From Luteimonas saliphila (GTDB lineage Bacteria > Pseudomonadota > Gammaproteobacteria > Xanthomonadales > Xanthomonadaceae), in the NCBI RefSeq assembly GCF_016774335.1, contig NZ_JAETWA010000024.1, positions 62,001-126,000 of the forward strand: a stretch of DNA of 64,000 nucleotides, read 5' to 3'. Below are positions 1 to 7,987 of the stretch, piece by piece. Under the pieces are notes generated by a model, which saw only the letters and a program-made list of their open reading frames with translations, was not told the DNA's origin and ran no database searches. Made by a program: the position numbers and the translations under genes. Position 1 is the first letter of the stretch, and every line of letters starts with the position of its first letter.

Positions 1-270
1 GACACGGTCGACGCACTGCGCGACCTGCTGGGCACGGCGATGGCGGTCAACCAGTCCCTGGTGACGCTGGCCCAGGGCGAGACGGTCAAGAAACTCGGCG
101 CCTGGGCCGCACTGCTGGCGGCACCGACCCTGATCACCAGCTGGTACGGGATGAACTTCCATGCCATGCCCGAACTCGACGAACGCTACGCCTACCCGGT
201 GCTGGTGCTGCTGGTCGGCGTGGTCTGCTTCGGTCTCTACCGCCTGTTCCGACGCATCGGCTGGCTCTAG
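1..270 (+). CDS. corA: CorA-family magnesium transporter, C-terminal part (5' end outside window)
   Basis: The frame is open from the first base and ends at TAG 268-270, giving about 89 C-terminal residues. They contain a membrane segment (AWAALLAAPTLITSWYGMNF) with the GMN signature in the form YGMNF, then a second hydrophobic segment (VLVLLVGVVCFGLYRLF) and a short basic tail. Two C-terminal helices joined by a loop carrying GMN are the hallmark of CorA-type pentameric Mg2+/divalent-cation channels of the inner membrane, where the loop forms the pore entrance. The cytoplasmic funnel domain lies outside the window. The family call is firm. Whether the cation is Mg2+, Co2+ or Zn2+ cannot be told from this fragment. 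Confidence 0.9.
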   Translation, partial: DTVDALRDLLGTAMAVNQSLVTLAQGETVKKLGAWAALLAAPTLITSWYGMNFHAMPELDERYAYPVLVLLVGVVCFGLYRLFRRIGWL

Positions 271-1265
271 CCGGTCCGCGCCAGCAGGTCGGCGATCGCG
301 GCCACACCCGTCTCTCCCGCCACGTCCCCCGCCAGCAGCGGAAGCTCCTGCAAAGCGATTCCCGGCAACGCTTCGCGCAGCAAGTGCAGGTGGACCTCCT
401 CCTGCGCCCGCCGTCCGGCGAGGAACGCCCCGGCATCGGCGGGCGAGCGCCGGTTGACCACGAGCGCGCCGACGTGGATCCCCGCGCGTACCAGGCCGGC
501 GTGGAGTTCGATGGTTTCCAGCACCGGCAGGCGCTCTGCCGCCAGCACGATGGCGAACGCGGTGGTGCCCGCATCCGCCAGCACCTCGCGCAGGTCGCCG
601 AACAGGTGGCGGCGCCGGTGCAGCATCGCGCGGATCGCCTGGTCGCGGTCGCCGGGGGTCCGCGCCTCGTCGCCTTCGCCGAGCGCGCGCGCGGCCAGGC
701 CGTCGTCGCCACCCAGGTTGCGCAGCGCGGCGCCGAAGCGTTCGCTGCGGGCCTGGCGTCGCAGCAGGCCGTCGGTCCACGCCGCCATCATGTCCGGCAG
801 CGCCATCAGGCGCGCGGTATGTCCGGACGGCGCGGTATCGAAGACCAGCAGGTCATGGCTGAGCAAGCCCTGCTGCACGATCCCCGCGATGCGCTCGAGC
901 AACGCGGCCTCGTGCATCCCGGGCGCGTCGCGCGACAGCGCCAGGTGCCGGTCGACCTCGCCGGACAGGTGCGGCGGCATCAGTTTTCGCAGGGCGTCCC
1001 CGACCTGCGCCAGGTGCGCTTCCACGGTGGCGCCGGGGTCGATCTCGACCGCGTCGAGCCCGGTCGCAAGCGGTCGCGCATCCGCGCCGATGCGGCATTG
1101 CCACAGGTGGCCGAGGTTGTGCGCAGGATCGGTGGACACCAGCAGCACCCGCCGGCCGGCGCGGGATTGGGCATACGCCACGGCCGACGCGACCGTGGTC
1201 TTGCCCACCCCGCCCTTGCCGCCCAGGAACAGTACGCGGCGCGACGCAGCGAGCGTCAGCAGCAT
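267..1265 (-). CDS. ArsA-like ATPase (anion-transporting ATPase family)
   Basis: 332 aa. The N-terminus carries the deviant Walker A motif GGKGGVGKTT (residues 15-24) with the signature lysine typical of the ArsA/Get3/MinD class, followed by a DPAHNLG-like switch I and a DTAPSGHTARL switch II segment (both family motifs). This is a single-ATPase-domain form, unlike the duplicated ArsA of arsenite pumps. The ATG at 1265 overlaps the end of the preceding small gene by 10 bases, which suggests translational coupling. No arsR, arsB or arsC is nearby. With cstA and a Cys-Cys-ending small protein upstream, a role in targeting or ATP-dependent maturation of a membrane partner is more likely than arsenic export; that is inference. 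The stop overlaps the convergent corA stop by four bases. Confidence 0.8.
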   Translation of the reverse strand: MLLTLAASRRVLFLGGKGGVGKTTVASAVAYAQSRAGRRVLLVSTDPAHNLGHLWQCRIGADARPLATGLDAVEIDPGATVEAHLAQVGDALRKLMPPHLSGEVDRHLALSRDAPGMHEAALLERIAGIVQQGLLSHDLLVFDTAPSGHTARLMALPDMMAAWTDGLLRRQARSERFGAALRNLGGDDGLAARALGEGDEARTPGDRDQAIRAMLHRRRHLFGDLREVLADAGTTAFAIVLAAERLPVLETIELHAGLVRAGIHVGALVVNRRSPADAGAFLAGRRAQEEVHLHLLREALPGIALQELPLLAGDVAGETGVAAIADLLARTG

Positions 1266-1531
1266 CCGACGTGGTCCAGCGGCGAACGCTCCATGCCCAT
1301 CCGCCGGTGCCAGTCGTGGAACCGCTCGTACAGCACCGGCATCAGCTCCAGGGTGTAGTAGGCGGCCGGGTTCGGCACCCCCAGCGCCTCCGAGCAGACC
1401 AGCAGCATGAACAGGTCGTCCTCGTCGCGCCGGGCACGCGCGAACGTGCGCCGGTACGGCGCGGCGTAGAACTCGCCGAGCGCCGCCGACAGCCGCGCCA
1501 GCAGCGAACCGCCGGGTGCATCCTCCGCCAT
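1256..1531 (-). CDS. small protein ending in Gly-Cys-Cys (cory-CC-star-like)
   Basis: 91 aa, soluble, no signal peptide or membrane segment. It contains a helical, aromatic-rich centre (YAAPYRRTFARARRDEDDLF, then VCSEALGVPNPAAYYTLEL) and ends in HVGCC followed directly by the stop. It matches what I remember of the small protein family called cory-CC-star, named for its terminal Cys-Cys; I cannot verify this without a search. Its ATG at 1531 overlaps the cstA stop (TGATG), and its end overlaps the ArsA-like gene, so all three are probably translated together. The terminal cysteine pair suggests metal or thiol chemistry, or a handle for the ATPase, but no function is established here. Confidence 0.65.
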   Translation of the reverse strand: MAEDAPGGSLLARLSAALGEFYAAPYRRTFARARRDEDDLFMLLVCSEALGVPNPAAYYTLELMPVLYERFHDWHRRMGMERSPLDHVGCC

Positions 1532-3219
1532 CAGCCGCGCCCGGCGTCCAGCGTTCCGTCGTCGGCGGAACCTGCCTCACGCCCCTTGCGCATCGCCAGG
1601 AAGGCCTCGAACGACACCCACAGCGCGGCCACCAGGATCACCAGGTCCATCGCCAGCAGCAGCCAGTTGCGCTGCTCGAGGAACGTTCCCAGTTGCACGA
1701 TCAGGGCATACACGGACATCACCAGCAGGAACGCCAGCGGCACCAGGGTGAACACCGGGTTGCGGCCCTTGCGGATCAGGATCACCGAGATCACCGCCAG
1801 GGTCAGCGCCGCCAGCAACTGGTTGGTGGTGCCGAATAGCGGCCAGATCACCATGCCGCCGGCGCCATCGCCACCGGCGCCGAAGGCCAGCGCCATGCAC
1901 ACCGCCAGTGCGACCACCGTGCCGAGGAGGGTCCCGACCTTGAACCCGGCCAGCTCCGCCGCCTCCTGCACCACGAAGCGCTGCAGGCGCAGTCCGGTGT
2001 CCATGGTGGTGGCGGCGAACAGGATCGCCATCGTCGCCAGCAGCGTCGAGCCGAGCTGCTCGGGCATCCCCAGCCCCTCGACCAGCAGCACGTCGCCGCC
2101 GTTGACGAACGCGGTCACGCCGCCGGCGCCGAACTGGGCATAGACCGCCTGCCAGTCCACCAGCGTGGCGAAACCGGCCGTGCAGCAGATGATCGCCGCC
2201 AGCGACAGCATGCCCTCGCCGACCGCGCCGAAATAGCCCACGAACCGCGCATCGGTCTCCTTGTCGAGCTGCTTGGACGTGGTGCCGGACGCGACCATGC
2301 CGTGGAAGCCCGAGATCGCCCCGCAGGCGATGGTCACGAACAGCAGCGGCACGATGCCCGGCGTGCCGTCGGGGACCGCGTCGTTGAACGCCGGGGCGAC
2401 GATCGTCGGCGAGGCGATCAGCACCGCCGCGTACAGGATGCCGAGCCCCACGAACAACTGCAGGCCATTGATGTAGTCGCGCGGCTGCAACAGTACCCAG
2501 ACCGGCAGCAGCGAGGCGATGCCCGCGTACAGGAACAGGAGCACGATCCAGGTCGACTTCGCGCTCATGCCGAACACGGAATCCGGCAGTACCAGCGGAT
2601 AGCTGTTGCCGACCAGGATCAGCGCGTACAGCACGAGCACGCCGCCGATCGAAGGCCACAGCAGACCCACCTTCCAGCGGTAGATCAGCTGGCCGATCAC
2701 CAGCGCGACCAGGATCGCGCCCCAGACCGGGATCACCGAGGTGGGCGTGGACACCAGCAGGTTGGCGATCACCACCGCGAACGCGGCATTGACCATGAGC
2801 AACAGCAGGAAGATCACGACCAGGAACAGGTTGCGCCCGCGTCGGCCGATGTAGCTGCCGCTGAGCATGCCCATCGACTGGCCCTTGTTGCGCACGCTGG
2901 CCCAGAGCGCGCCGAAATCGTGCACGCCGGCGAAGAACACCGTGCCCAGCGTCACCCACAGGAACGCCGGCGCCCAGCCCCAGATCACCGCGATCGCCGG
3001 ACCCACGATCGGCGCCGCGCCGGCCACCGACGTGAAGTGGTGGCCCCAGAGCACGAACCGGTTGGTCGGCACGTAGTCGACGCCGTCGCGCAGGGTATGC
3101 GCCGGCGTCGGGTAGTCCGCCTGCAGCCGGTAGATCTTCTCGGCGATGAACTTCGAATAGAACACGTAGCCCAGCGCCATCGCGCCGAGCCCGACCAGCA
3201 ACAGGATGATGGCATTCAC
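1531..3219 (-). CDS. cstA: carbon starvation protein CstA family transporter
   Basis: 562 aa, very hydrophobic, with roughly 14-16 membrane segments. Diagnostic stretches are HHFTSVAGAAPIVGPAIA, FAGVHDFGALWASVRNKGQS and MVASGTTSKQLDKETDARFV, all typical of CstA/BtsT. E. coli members take up pyruvate or peptides under carbon starvation. At 562 aa this is the short form lacking part of the C-terminal extension of the E. coli proteins (about 700 aa). The GTG start at 3219 is chosen because AAGGGAGG sits nine bases upstream and homologous sequence begins there; the frame remains open much further upstream but encodes nothing recognisable. It is followed by the Cys-Cys protein with a TGATG overlap. 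Confidence 0.9.
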   Translation of the reverse strand: MNAIILLLVGLGAMALGYVFYSKFIAEKIYRLQADYPTPAHTLRDGVDYVPTNRFVLWGHHFTSVAGAAPIVGPAIAVIWGWAPAFLWVTLGTVFFAGVHDFGALWASVRNKGQSMGMLSGSYIGRRGRNLFLVVIFLLLLMVNAAFAVVIANLLVSTPTSVIPVWGAILVALVIGQLIYRWKVGLLWPSIGGVLVLYALILVGNSYPLVLPDSVFGMSAKSTWIVLLFLYAGIASLLPVWVLLQPRDYINGLQLFVGLGILYAAVLIASPTIVAPAFNDAVPDGTPGIVPLLFVTIACGAISGFHGMVASGTTSKQLDKETDARFVGYFGAVGEGMLSLAAIICCTAGFATLVDWQAVYAQFGAGGVTAFVNGGDVLLVEGLGMPEQLGSTLLATMAILFAATTMDTGLRLQRFVVQEAAELAGFKVGTLLGTVVALAVCMALAFGAGGDGAGGMVIWPLFGTTNQLLAALTLAVISVILIRKGRNPVFTLVPLAFLLVMSVYALIVQLGTFLEQRNWLLLAMDLVILVAALWVSFEAFLAMRKGREAGSADDGTLDAGRG

Positions 3220-3623
3220 GTGCAGCGGCCTCCCTTGGCGACGGCGATGCCGCCCGGTAGCGCAAGCCGAACCCATACGGCGCCGGTTTGCAAGCCCCGG
3301 GCGGTGCAGCCGACTGCGATGCCGGTCCACTGGACTTGCTGCACCGCGAAAAACGTGCCGTGGAGCGCAGGGCAGGTTCCCTCGCGCTATGCAGGCGTAG
3401 CACGGCCGGGACACAGGACCCGCAGTCGCGCGAAACCGCTTCGCGAGGCACAGGCGGTCTTGCGGCCCCTCCCGCGGACCTCGGCTGCGCCGGGTCATCC
3501 AGGGCCACGGATCTGTGCCTGGCGCTTCCGCGCCCCCCGGTAGCGCCCACCAAGGGCTTGCGAAACCTTCTTTCGCGGGTGTCTTCGGGAATCCCCGGGC
3601 GGCCTGGCGGCTTCCGGCGCGAG
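3220..3623. other. 404-bp non-coding region upstream of cstA
   Basis: No credible gene on either strand. It separates the stop of the GT-C-like gene (3624) from the cstA start (3219), both on the minus strand, so it should hold the cstA promoter. A strong Shine-Dalgarno sequence (AAGGGAGG, minus strand) lies next to cstA. A small inverted repeat, CGCGAA/TTCGCG, lies at 3429-3445. I see no convincing -35/-10 pair. Confidence 0.5.
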
Positions 3624-5594
3624 CTATGGCGATCCGCCCGGGGAGTCGCCCGGAGTCGGGTCCCCGCCGCGTACCGGACGCTCGGATGCAGCGGCCAAGG
3701 AGGCGATCGCCGCGAGCACCAGCAGCGGGAAGGCAGCCTGCAGATACTGGTGGTTGAGCGCAGGAAACGAAGACAGGTCCACCAGAGCCAATAGCAGCGC
3801 GCGACTGGCCACCAGGCCCCACCCTGTCGCCGCCAGCACCAGCAAGACGCCGAGCCGGCGCTGCCCGAAGGCCCGCAGCAGTGCCCAGGCGAAGGCGAGC
3901 AGTCCGGCGCCGGCCAGCCAGGGCAGCCCCCGCTCGTAGGCCAGCCACACCCCACGCTTGACCGTAGCCGACCAGGCGGGCGCCACGGCCTGAGGCGGGA
4001 TGGCTTCCAGACCATCGAGGTACAACTGCGCGCCACCGAGACTGAACGCACCTGGCGTCGCCTCCACCGCCGACAGCGCGAGCCTGCCCGCGCCGGGCAG
4101 TTCGATGTCGCAATCCGGGCCCGGAGGCCTGAACCGGAAGCGGTTGTGGACCGTCGTCGGATCGTCCAGGTGCGCTGCGACATCGGGACTGGGCAGGCGG
4201 TCGATCGCGATGATGCGATCGTCGGCGCCGCAACGCCCCCGGATCCACCCCCCATGCGGATCGCGCATCCAGCCGACGGCGCGGTCCCCCAGGGCCTCGG
4301 CCTTGTCCGGCACGCGCGGGCCGCCGACGAAACGCCACATGTCCGCGTTGCCGGGATGGTCGAGATGGCTGCGGAACGGTGCCTCCTGCACCCCTTGCCA
4401 GGACAGCAGGCCAGCAGCGGTCCGCAGCCGTCCGGGCAGGCTCCGCCACTGCTCTGCGGTGGCCGCCGGCATCAATTGGAGCAGCGGGCGCTTACAGGTC
4501 AGTCGGCCGTCCTCACAGGCCCGGCGCACTTCGTCGGCCAGTCCTGCGTAGAACGCGTCGGCCGTCGGTGCGGACGCGTGTGCGCCCACCGAGGCTGCCG
4601 CATCGCGCAAGGCCCACAGGAACCAGCCACCGGCGTAGTCGCCACAGGTCTGTCCGTACAGCGTGCAACCAGGGCGGAGCCAGAACCGATCGCCCTCTTC
4701 CAGCGCGGGCCGCAGTCGCGCGAACGAAGGGCTGACGGCGTACACGGCCTCGCGCACCCGCTCCGGAACCGGCACGAAGGGCACCACGTCTCCCTCACGT
4801 ACGCCCTGCAGCGCGCCCAGGGCATCGCTGAATGCCGGGCTCTTGAGTTCGACCGTCGTGAACGCGCCGTACTTGAGGCCGTTGGTCGTGGCCACCAGCG
4901 ACAGCCAGGCAAGGGTCGCCAGCACCGTCCAGGCGCAGGCGGCAAGCACCGAGCGCCGCTGCGCACGGTCGCGCCAGGCCCAGCCCGCGCCCGCGAGAAG
5001 CAACAACGCGACGCCGGGCAGCATCCAGATGCCGTCTTCGCGAGTGGTCCAGAACCAGCCCAGCGTAACTCCGGCTGCGCTGGCCCAGGCCAGACGCGCC
5101 CTGGGTGAGCGCGCCACCCAGACCGCCTGCAGCACACACGCCAGCACCAGCAGCGCCTGCGAGGCGGAGAGGTTGTCGCGCAACACCCGCGTCCACGTCA
5201 TCGCAGCCGGATGCCACTGCATGGCGACGACCAGGAGCAGCGACAACCCAGGCCTGTCACTGACGCGATAGATGGCGTGGCCCAGAAGAAGGCACGCGAC
5301 CGAGTACAGCAACGCCTGCGAAGTGGCTACCGACAGTCCCAGCCCGTGGTTGACGGCGAGGAACAGCGGGTAACCAGGGCCCTTGATCAGCGTGTGCTGG
5401 TCGTAGCCGCCAAGCCAGCTGCCGCTTGCGATCGCCCTGGCCCGCAACCAGAACCAGGCATCGTCGTGCCCTGCGCCTGAGAGGATCGCGATCGGCAGGT
5501 TCGACACCAGCCCCACGAACAGCAGCGACGAGGACAGTGCCACCAGCACCGCGATCCATGCGCGCCTGTCGCCCCGCCACGATCCTTCCCGCAC
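3624..5594 (-). CDS. GT-C-type membrane glycosyltransferase-like protein
   Basis: 656 aa with an N-terminal membrane segment (AVLVALSSSLLFVGLV) followed by a periplasmic-type loop containing GAGHDDAWFW, then several hydrophobic helices, a large central soluble domain (about residues 230-520) and three or four more helices near the C-terminus. An acidic pair in the first external loop (HDD) is the usual position of the catalytic Asp of GT-C enzymes that use polyprenyl-phosphate sugars, such as GT39/ArnT-like proteins. The sequence is divergent and I cannot assign a sugar. It is the last gene of a minus-strand set with a GT2 polyprenyl-phosphate glycosyltransferase, GtrA and a methyltransferase, so a role as the final transferase of that set is reasonable. 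Confidence 0.6.
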   Translation of the reverse strand: MREGSWRGDRRAWIAVLVALSSSLLFVGLVSNLPIAILSGAGHDDAWFWLRARAIASGSWLGGYDQHTLIKGPGYPLFLAVNHGLGLSVATSQALLYSVACLLLGHAIYRVSDRPGLSLLLVVAMQWHPAAMTWTRVLRDNLSASQALLVLACVLQAVWVARSPRARLAWASAAGVTLGWFWTTREDGIWMLPGVALLLLAGAGWAWRDRAQRRSVLAACAWTVLATLAWLSLVATTNGLKYGAFTTVELKSPAFSDALGALQGVREGDVVPFVPVPERVREAVYAVSPSFARLRPALEEGDRFWLRPGCTLYGQTCGDYAGGWFLWALRDAAASVGAHASAPTADAFYAGLADEVRRACEDGRLTCKRPLLQLMPAATAEQWRSLPGRLRTAAGLLSWQGVQEAPFRSHLDHPGNADMWRFVGGPRVPDKAEALGDRAVGWMRDPHGGWIRGRCGADDRIIAIDRLPSPDVAAHLDDPTTVHNRFRFRPPGPDCDIELPGAGRLALSAVEATPGAFSLGGAQLYLDGLEAIPPQAVAPAWSATVKRGVWLAYERGLPWLAGAGLLAFAWALLRAFGQRRLGVLLVLAATGWGLVASRALLLALVDLSSFPALNHQYLQAAFPLLVLAAIASLAAASERPVRGGDPTPGDSPGGSP

Positions 5595-5684
5595 GCGCCA
5601 GCCTCCGTATGCCCGGGCAAAGCGTAGCGCATGCGCTCGCCCTGCGGCGCCCCCGGGCGCGCGCGGACCCGCCGGTCCTGATTG

Positions 5685-6392
5685 CTACGACTCCGCGCCC
5701 CGGGCCTGGGGCTTGCGCAGCACCAGCAGCAGGTTGCTCGGCCACATGCCCAGCGAGACGCTGTCGACCCGCCAGCCATCGAGTCCCAGCCCGCGGCAGA
5801 TCGCCTCGAGCTCGCTGCGCCCCAGCAGGTTGAGATTCTCCTCGAGCGCGAGGGCGTGGTGCCCCAGCCGCCGCAGCAGGGCGCGGAAGCGGGGCTTGGG
5901 CAACCAGTGCACCAGCGGCAGCACCGTATGGAACTCGATCGGGAACCAGCGGTTCGGAGTTGTGGCGAACACGCCCTTGCGGCAAACGCGATGCAACTCG
6001 GAGACGAAGTCCGCCTGCCGGGCCGAGGAGCCCACATGCTCCAGCACCGCGCTCGAATGCACCCAGTCGTAGCTGCCATCGGCAAACGGCAGGTCGCGGC
6101 CGTCGGCTTGGACGAAGCGCACGCCCGGATACTGCTGTTCGAGGAAGGAGGCATCGTCGATGCCGCAGGCGGTGATCCGGTGCTTGTGCGGATGCCAGGC
6201 CTCCAGGTAGTTGGAGGCCAGCTGGTCGCGATCGCTGGTCACGCCGACATCGAGGATGCTGTCTTCGGCCTGCACCCCTTCGGCCAGGAAGCGCGCGTAC
6301 ATCCTGCGCCGCACATGCGTCGAGATCCGGTCGGTCAGGCTGCCCGCCCGGGCGACGTTGTACTGCGCGTTGACCTGCCTGCCACCGCTCAT
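5685..6392 (-). CDS. class I SAM-dependent methyltransferase
   Basis: 235 aa. Motif I reads ILDVGVTSD (about residues 46-54), followed by an acidic residue region CGIDDAS and the post-motif FADGSYDWVHSSAVLEHVG, all typical of methyltransferase domains that act on lipids, glycans or small molecules. The second Gly of the usual GxGxG is replaced (DVGVTS), a variation common in glycan-cluster methyltransferases. The ATG at 6392 overlaps the stop of gtrA (ATGA), so it is translationally coupled to the glycosylation genes. The substrate is unknown; modification of the lipid-linked sugar or its carrier fits the context. Confidence 0.75.
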   Translation of the reverse strand: MSGGRQVNAQYNVARAGSLTDRISTHVRRRMYARFLAEGVQAEDSILDVGVTSDRDQLASNYLEAWHPHKHRITACGIDDASFLEQQYPGVRFVQADGRDLPFADGSYDWVHSSAVLEHVGSSARQADFVSELHRVCRKGVFATTPNRWFPIEFHTVLPLVHWLPKPRFRALLRRLGHHALALEENLNLLGRSELEAICRGLGLDGWRVDSVSLGMWPSNLLLVLRKPQARGAES

Positions 6393-6790
6393 GGGCGCTT
6401 CCCCGGACGGAACACGAGGTACGACAGCGCCAGGTACGACACGACGATCACCACCGAGCCGGAGACGATGAAATTGACCTCGTCGGCGAGTCCCACTCGC
6501 CGCCCGAGGCGCGCGAGCAGGCCGATCGCGACCGCATTGAACGCCTGCAGCACGCAGTAGCGGGCGAGCGACGGCAGCGCGGCGCCGCGGTCGCGAAAGG
6601 TGAAGTGCTTCTGCAGCAGGAAGGTCGGCGGGATCGACAGCAGCACAGCGACGAAGGCCGCCAGGCCGGCTCCGACACCGGGGATCCTCACCAGCAGCAT
6701 TGAAAGCGCGTAGTACAGCGCGAATCCGGTGGCACCGGACAGCAGGAAGGTGAACTTGCGCCGCAGGGACTCGCGCGCGGCAGGAGTCAT
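6389..6790 (-). CDS. GtrA family membrane protein (putative lipid-linked sugar flippase)
   Basis: 133 aa with four predicted membrane helices in the GtrA order: FLLSGATGFALYYALSMLL, VGAGLAAFVAVLLSIPPTFLL, a third around YCVLQAFNAVAIGLLA and a fourth at VSGSVVIVVSYLALSYLVF. The motif LLQKHFTFRD between helices 2 and 3 matches the conserved xxNxxxTFR-type segment of GtrA. GtrA proteins are thought to move polyprenyl-phosphate-linked glucose or other sugars across the inner membrane. The ATG at 6790 overlaps the GT2 stop, and the gene's own stop overlaps the methyltransferase start. An in-frame upstream extension inside the GT2 gene has no family similarity. Confidence 0.85.
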   Translation of the reverse strand: MTPAARESLRRKFTFLLSGATGFALYYALSMLLVRIPGVGAGLAAFVAVLLSIPPTFLLQKHFTFRDRGAALPSLARYCVLQAFNAVAIGLLARLGRRVGLADEVNFIVSGSVVIVVSYLALSYLVFRPGKRP

Positions 6791-7935
6791 CGCCGCGCGT
6801 CCGGCAAGCGCAGCGCCTCGAGGAAGAACGCGGCCAACGCCAGTTCGCCTCCTATTCCCATCAGCGTGACCGAGGGAATCACCCAGCGCATCGTCTGGCG
6901 CGGATCGAGCTCCCCGAACCCCTGGCCCGACCAAAGCCATACCGCGTACAGCGACATCGCCACGCCGGTCAGGAACAGCAGCACCGCCGCCACTAGGCAG
7001 CGTTCCAGCGTCAGCGCGGCCTGCAGGTGGCTGGCGGTCCCGGCATCGGGCAGCCAGCCGTTGCGTATGCCCATGAGCCGGGTCAATACTGCGAACAGCA
7101 GCATCTGCACGCCCAGCACCAGCGCCGCGCCGGCGTAGGACAGGGTATGGATGTCGAGGTTGACGCCGCCGATCTCCAGGCTATGCACCCCGATCACCAG
7201 CATCGCCAGGGCGCCCAGCGCGACCAGGGCGAAGCCCGGCACCAGGAACAGCCAGCGCGGGCTGTGCACCAGCAGAAAGCGCAGGTGGCGCCAGCCGTCG
7301 CGCCAGGTGCGCAGGTGCGGTGGTCGCGAACGGCCGTCCGGGCGCAGCGTAGTGGGCACCTCGTCGATGCGGTACCCGGCCAGCGAGGCCTTGACCACCA
7401 TCTCGCTCGCGAACTCCATGCCGGGCGTCGCCAGCCCCAGTGCCAGGATGCGCGCGCGGTCGAAGCCTCGCAGTCCGCAATGGAAATCGCGCGCCTTGAC
7501 CCCGAAGAAGAGCCGCCCGAGGAAGCTCAGCACCGGATTGCCGACGTAGCGATGAAGGAAGGGCATCGCGCCCGGCGCGATCCCACCGCGAAAGCGATTG
7601 CCCATCACCAGGTCGCTGCCCCGCCGCAACTGCTCGACGAACGGCATCAGCCTCGAGAAATCGTAGGAATCGTCGGCATCACCCATGACGACGAACCGGC
7701 CACGCGCGGCCTCGATCCCGCCGGCGAGCGCGGCGCCGTACCCCTTGCGCGGCACGTCGACGACGCGAGCACCAGCCTCGCTGGCGATGCGTTGCGAACC
7801 GTCGGTGCTGCCGTTGTCGGCGACCAGCACTTCTCCCCGCACTCCCGACTCGGCCAGAAACGCGCGCGCCTTGCCTATGCAGGTGGCGAGCGTCTCCGCC
7901 TCGTTGAGGCACGGCATGAGGATCGTCAGTTCCAC
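6787..7935 (-). CDS. family 2 glycosyltransferase, polyprenyl-phosphate glycosyltransferase type
   Basis: 382 aa. The first 230 residues are a GT-A domain: TILMPCLNEAETL, VLVADNGSTDGS and the metal/nucleotide-binding stretch GDADDSYDF (DADD at 86-89), as in dolichyl-phosphate mannose synthase and GtrB. The C-terminal 150 residues contain about four membrane helices. Such enzymes transfer a sugar from a nucleotide donor to undecaprenyl phosphate on the cytoplasmic face. A GtrA gene directly downstream with an ATGA overlap supplies the expected flippase. Together with the methyltransferase and GT-C-like gene this resembles a Gtr-type glycan-modification unit. The sugar is unknown. Confidence 0.85.
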   Translation of the reverse strand: MELTILMPCLNEAETLATCIGKARAFLAESGVRGEVLVADNGSTDGSQRIASEAGARVVDVPRKGYGAALAGGIEAARGRFVVMGDADDSYDFSRLMPFVEQLRRGSDLVMGNRFRGGIAPGAMPFLHRYVGNPVLSFLGRLFFGVKARDFHCGLRGFDRARILALGLATPGMEFASEMVVKASLAGYRIDEVPTTLRPDGRSRPPHLRTWRDGWRHLRFLLVHSPRWLFLVPGFALVALGALAMLVIGVHSLEIGGVNLDIHTLSYAGAALVLGVQMLLFAVLTRLMGIRNGWLPDAGTASHLQAALTLERCLVAAVLLFLTGVAMSLYAVWLWSGQGFGELDPRQTMRWVIPSVTLMGIGGELALAAFFLEALRLPDARR

Positions 7936-7987
7936 TGCTCTGCGCAGCTCCGTTTCACGGCCAGGTGCAGCCGCGCAGGATACAGCC

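Noticed and set aside
267-1265. Arsenic resistance operon
   Set aside because: The ArsA-like ATPase has one domain and no arsB, arsC, arsD or arsR lies nearby.
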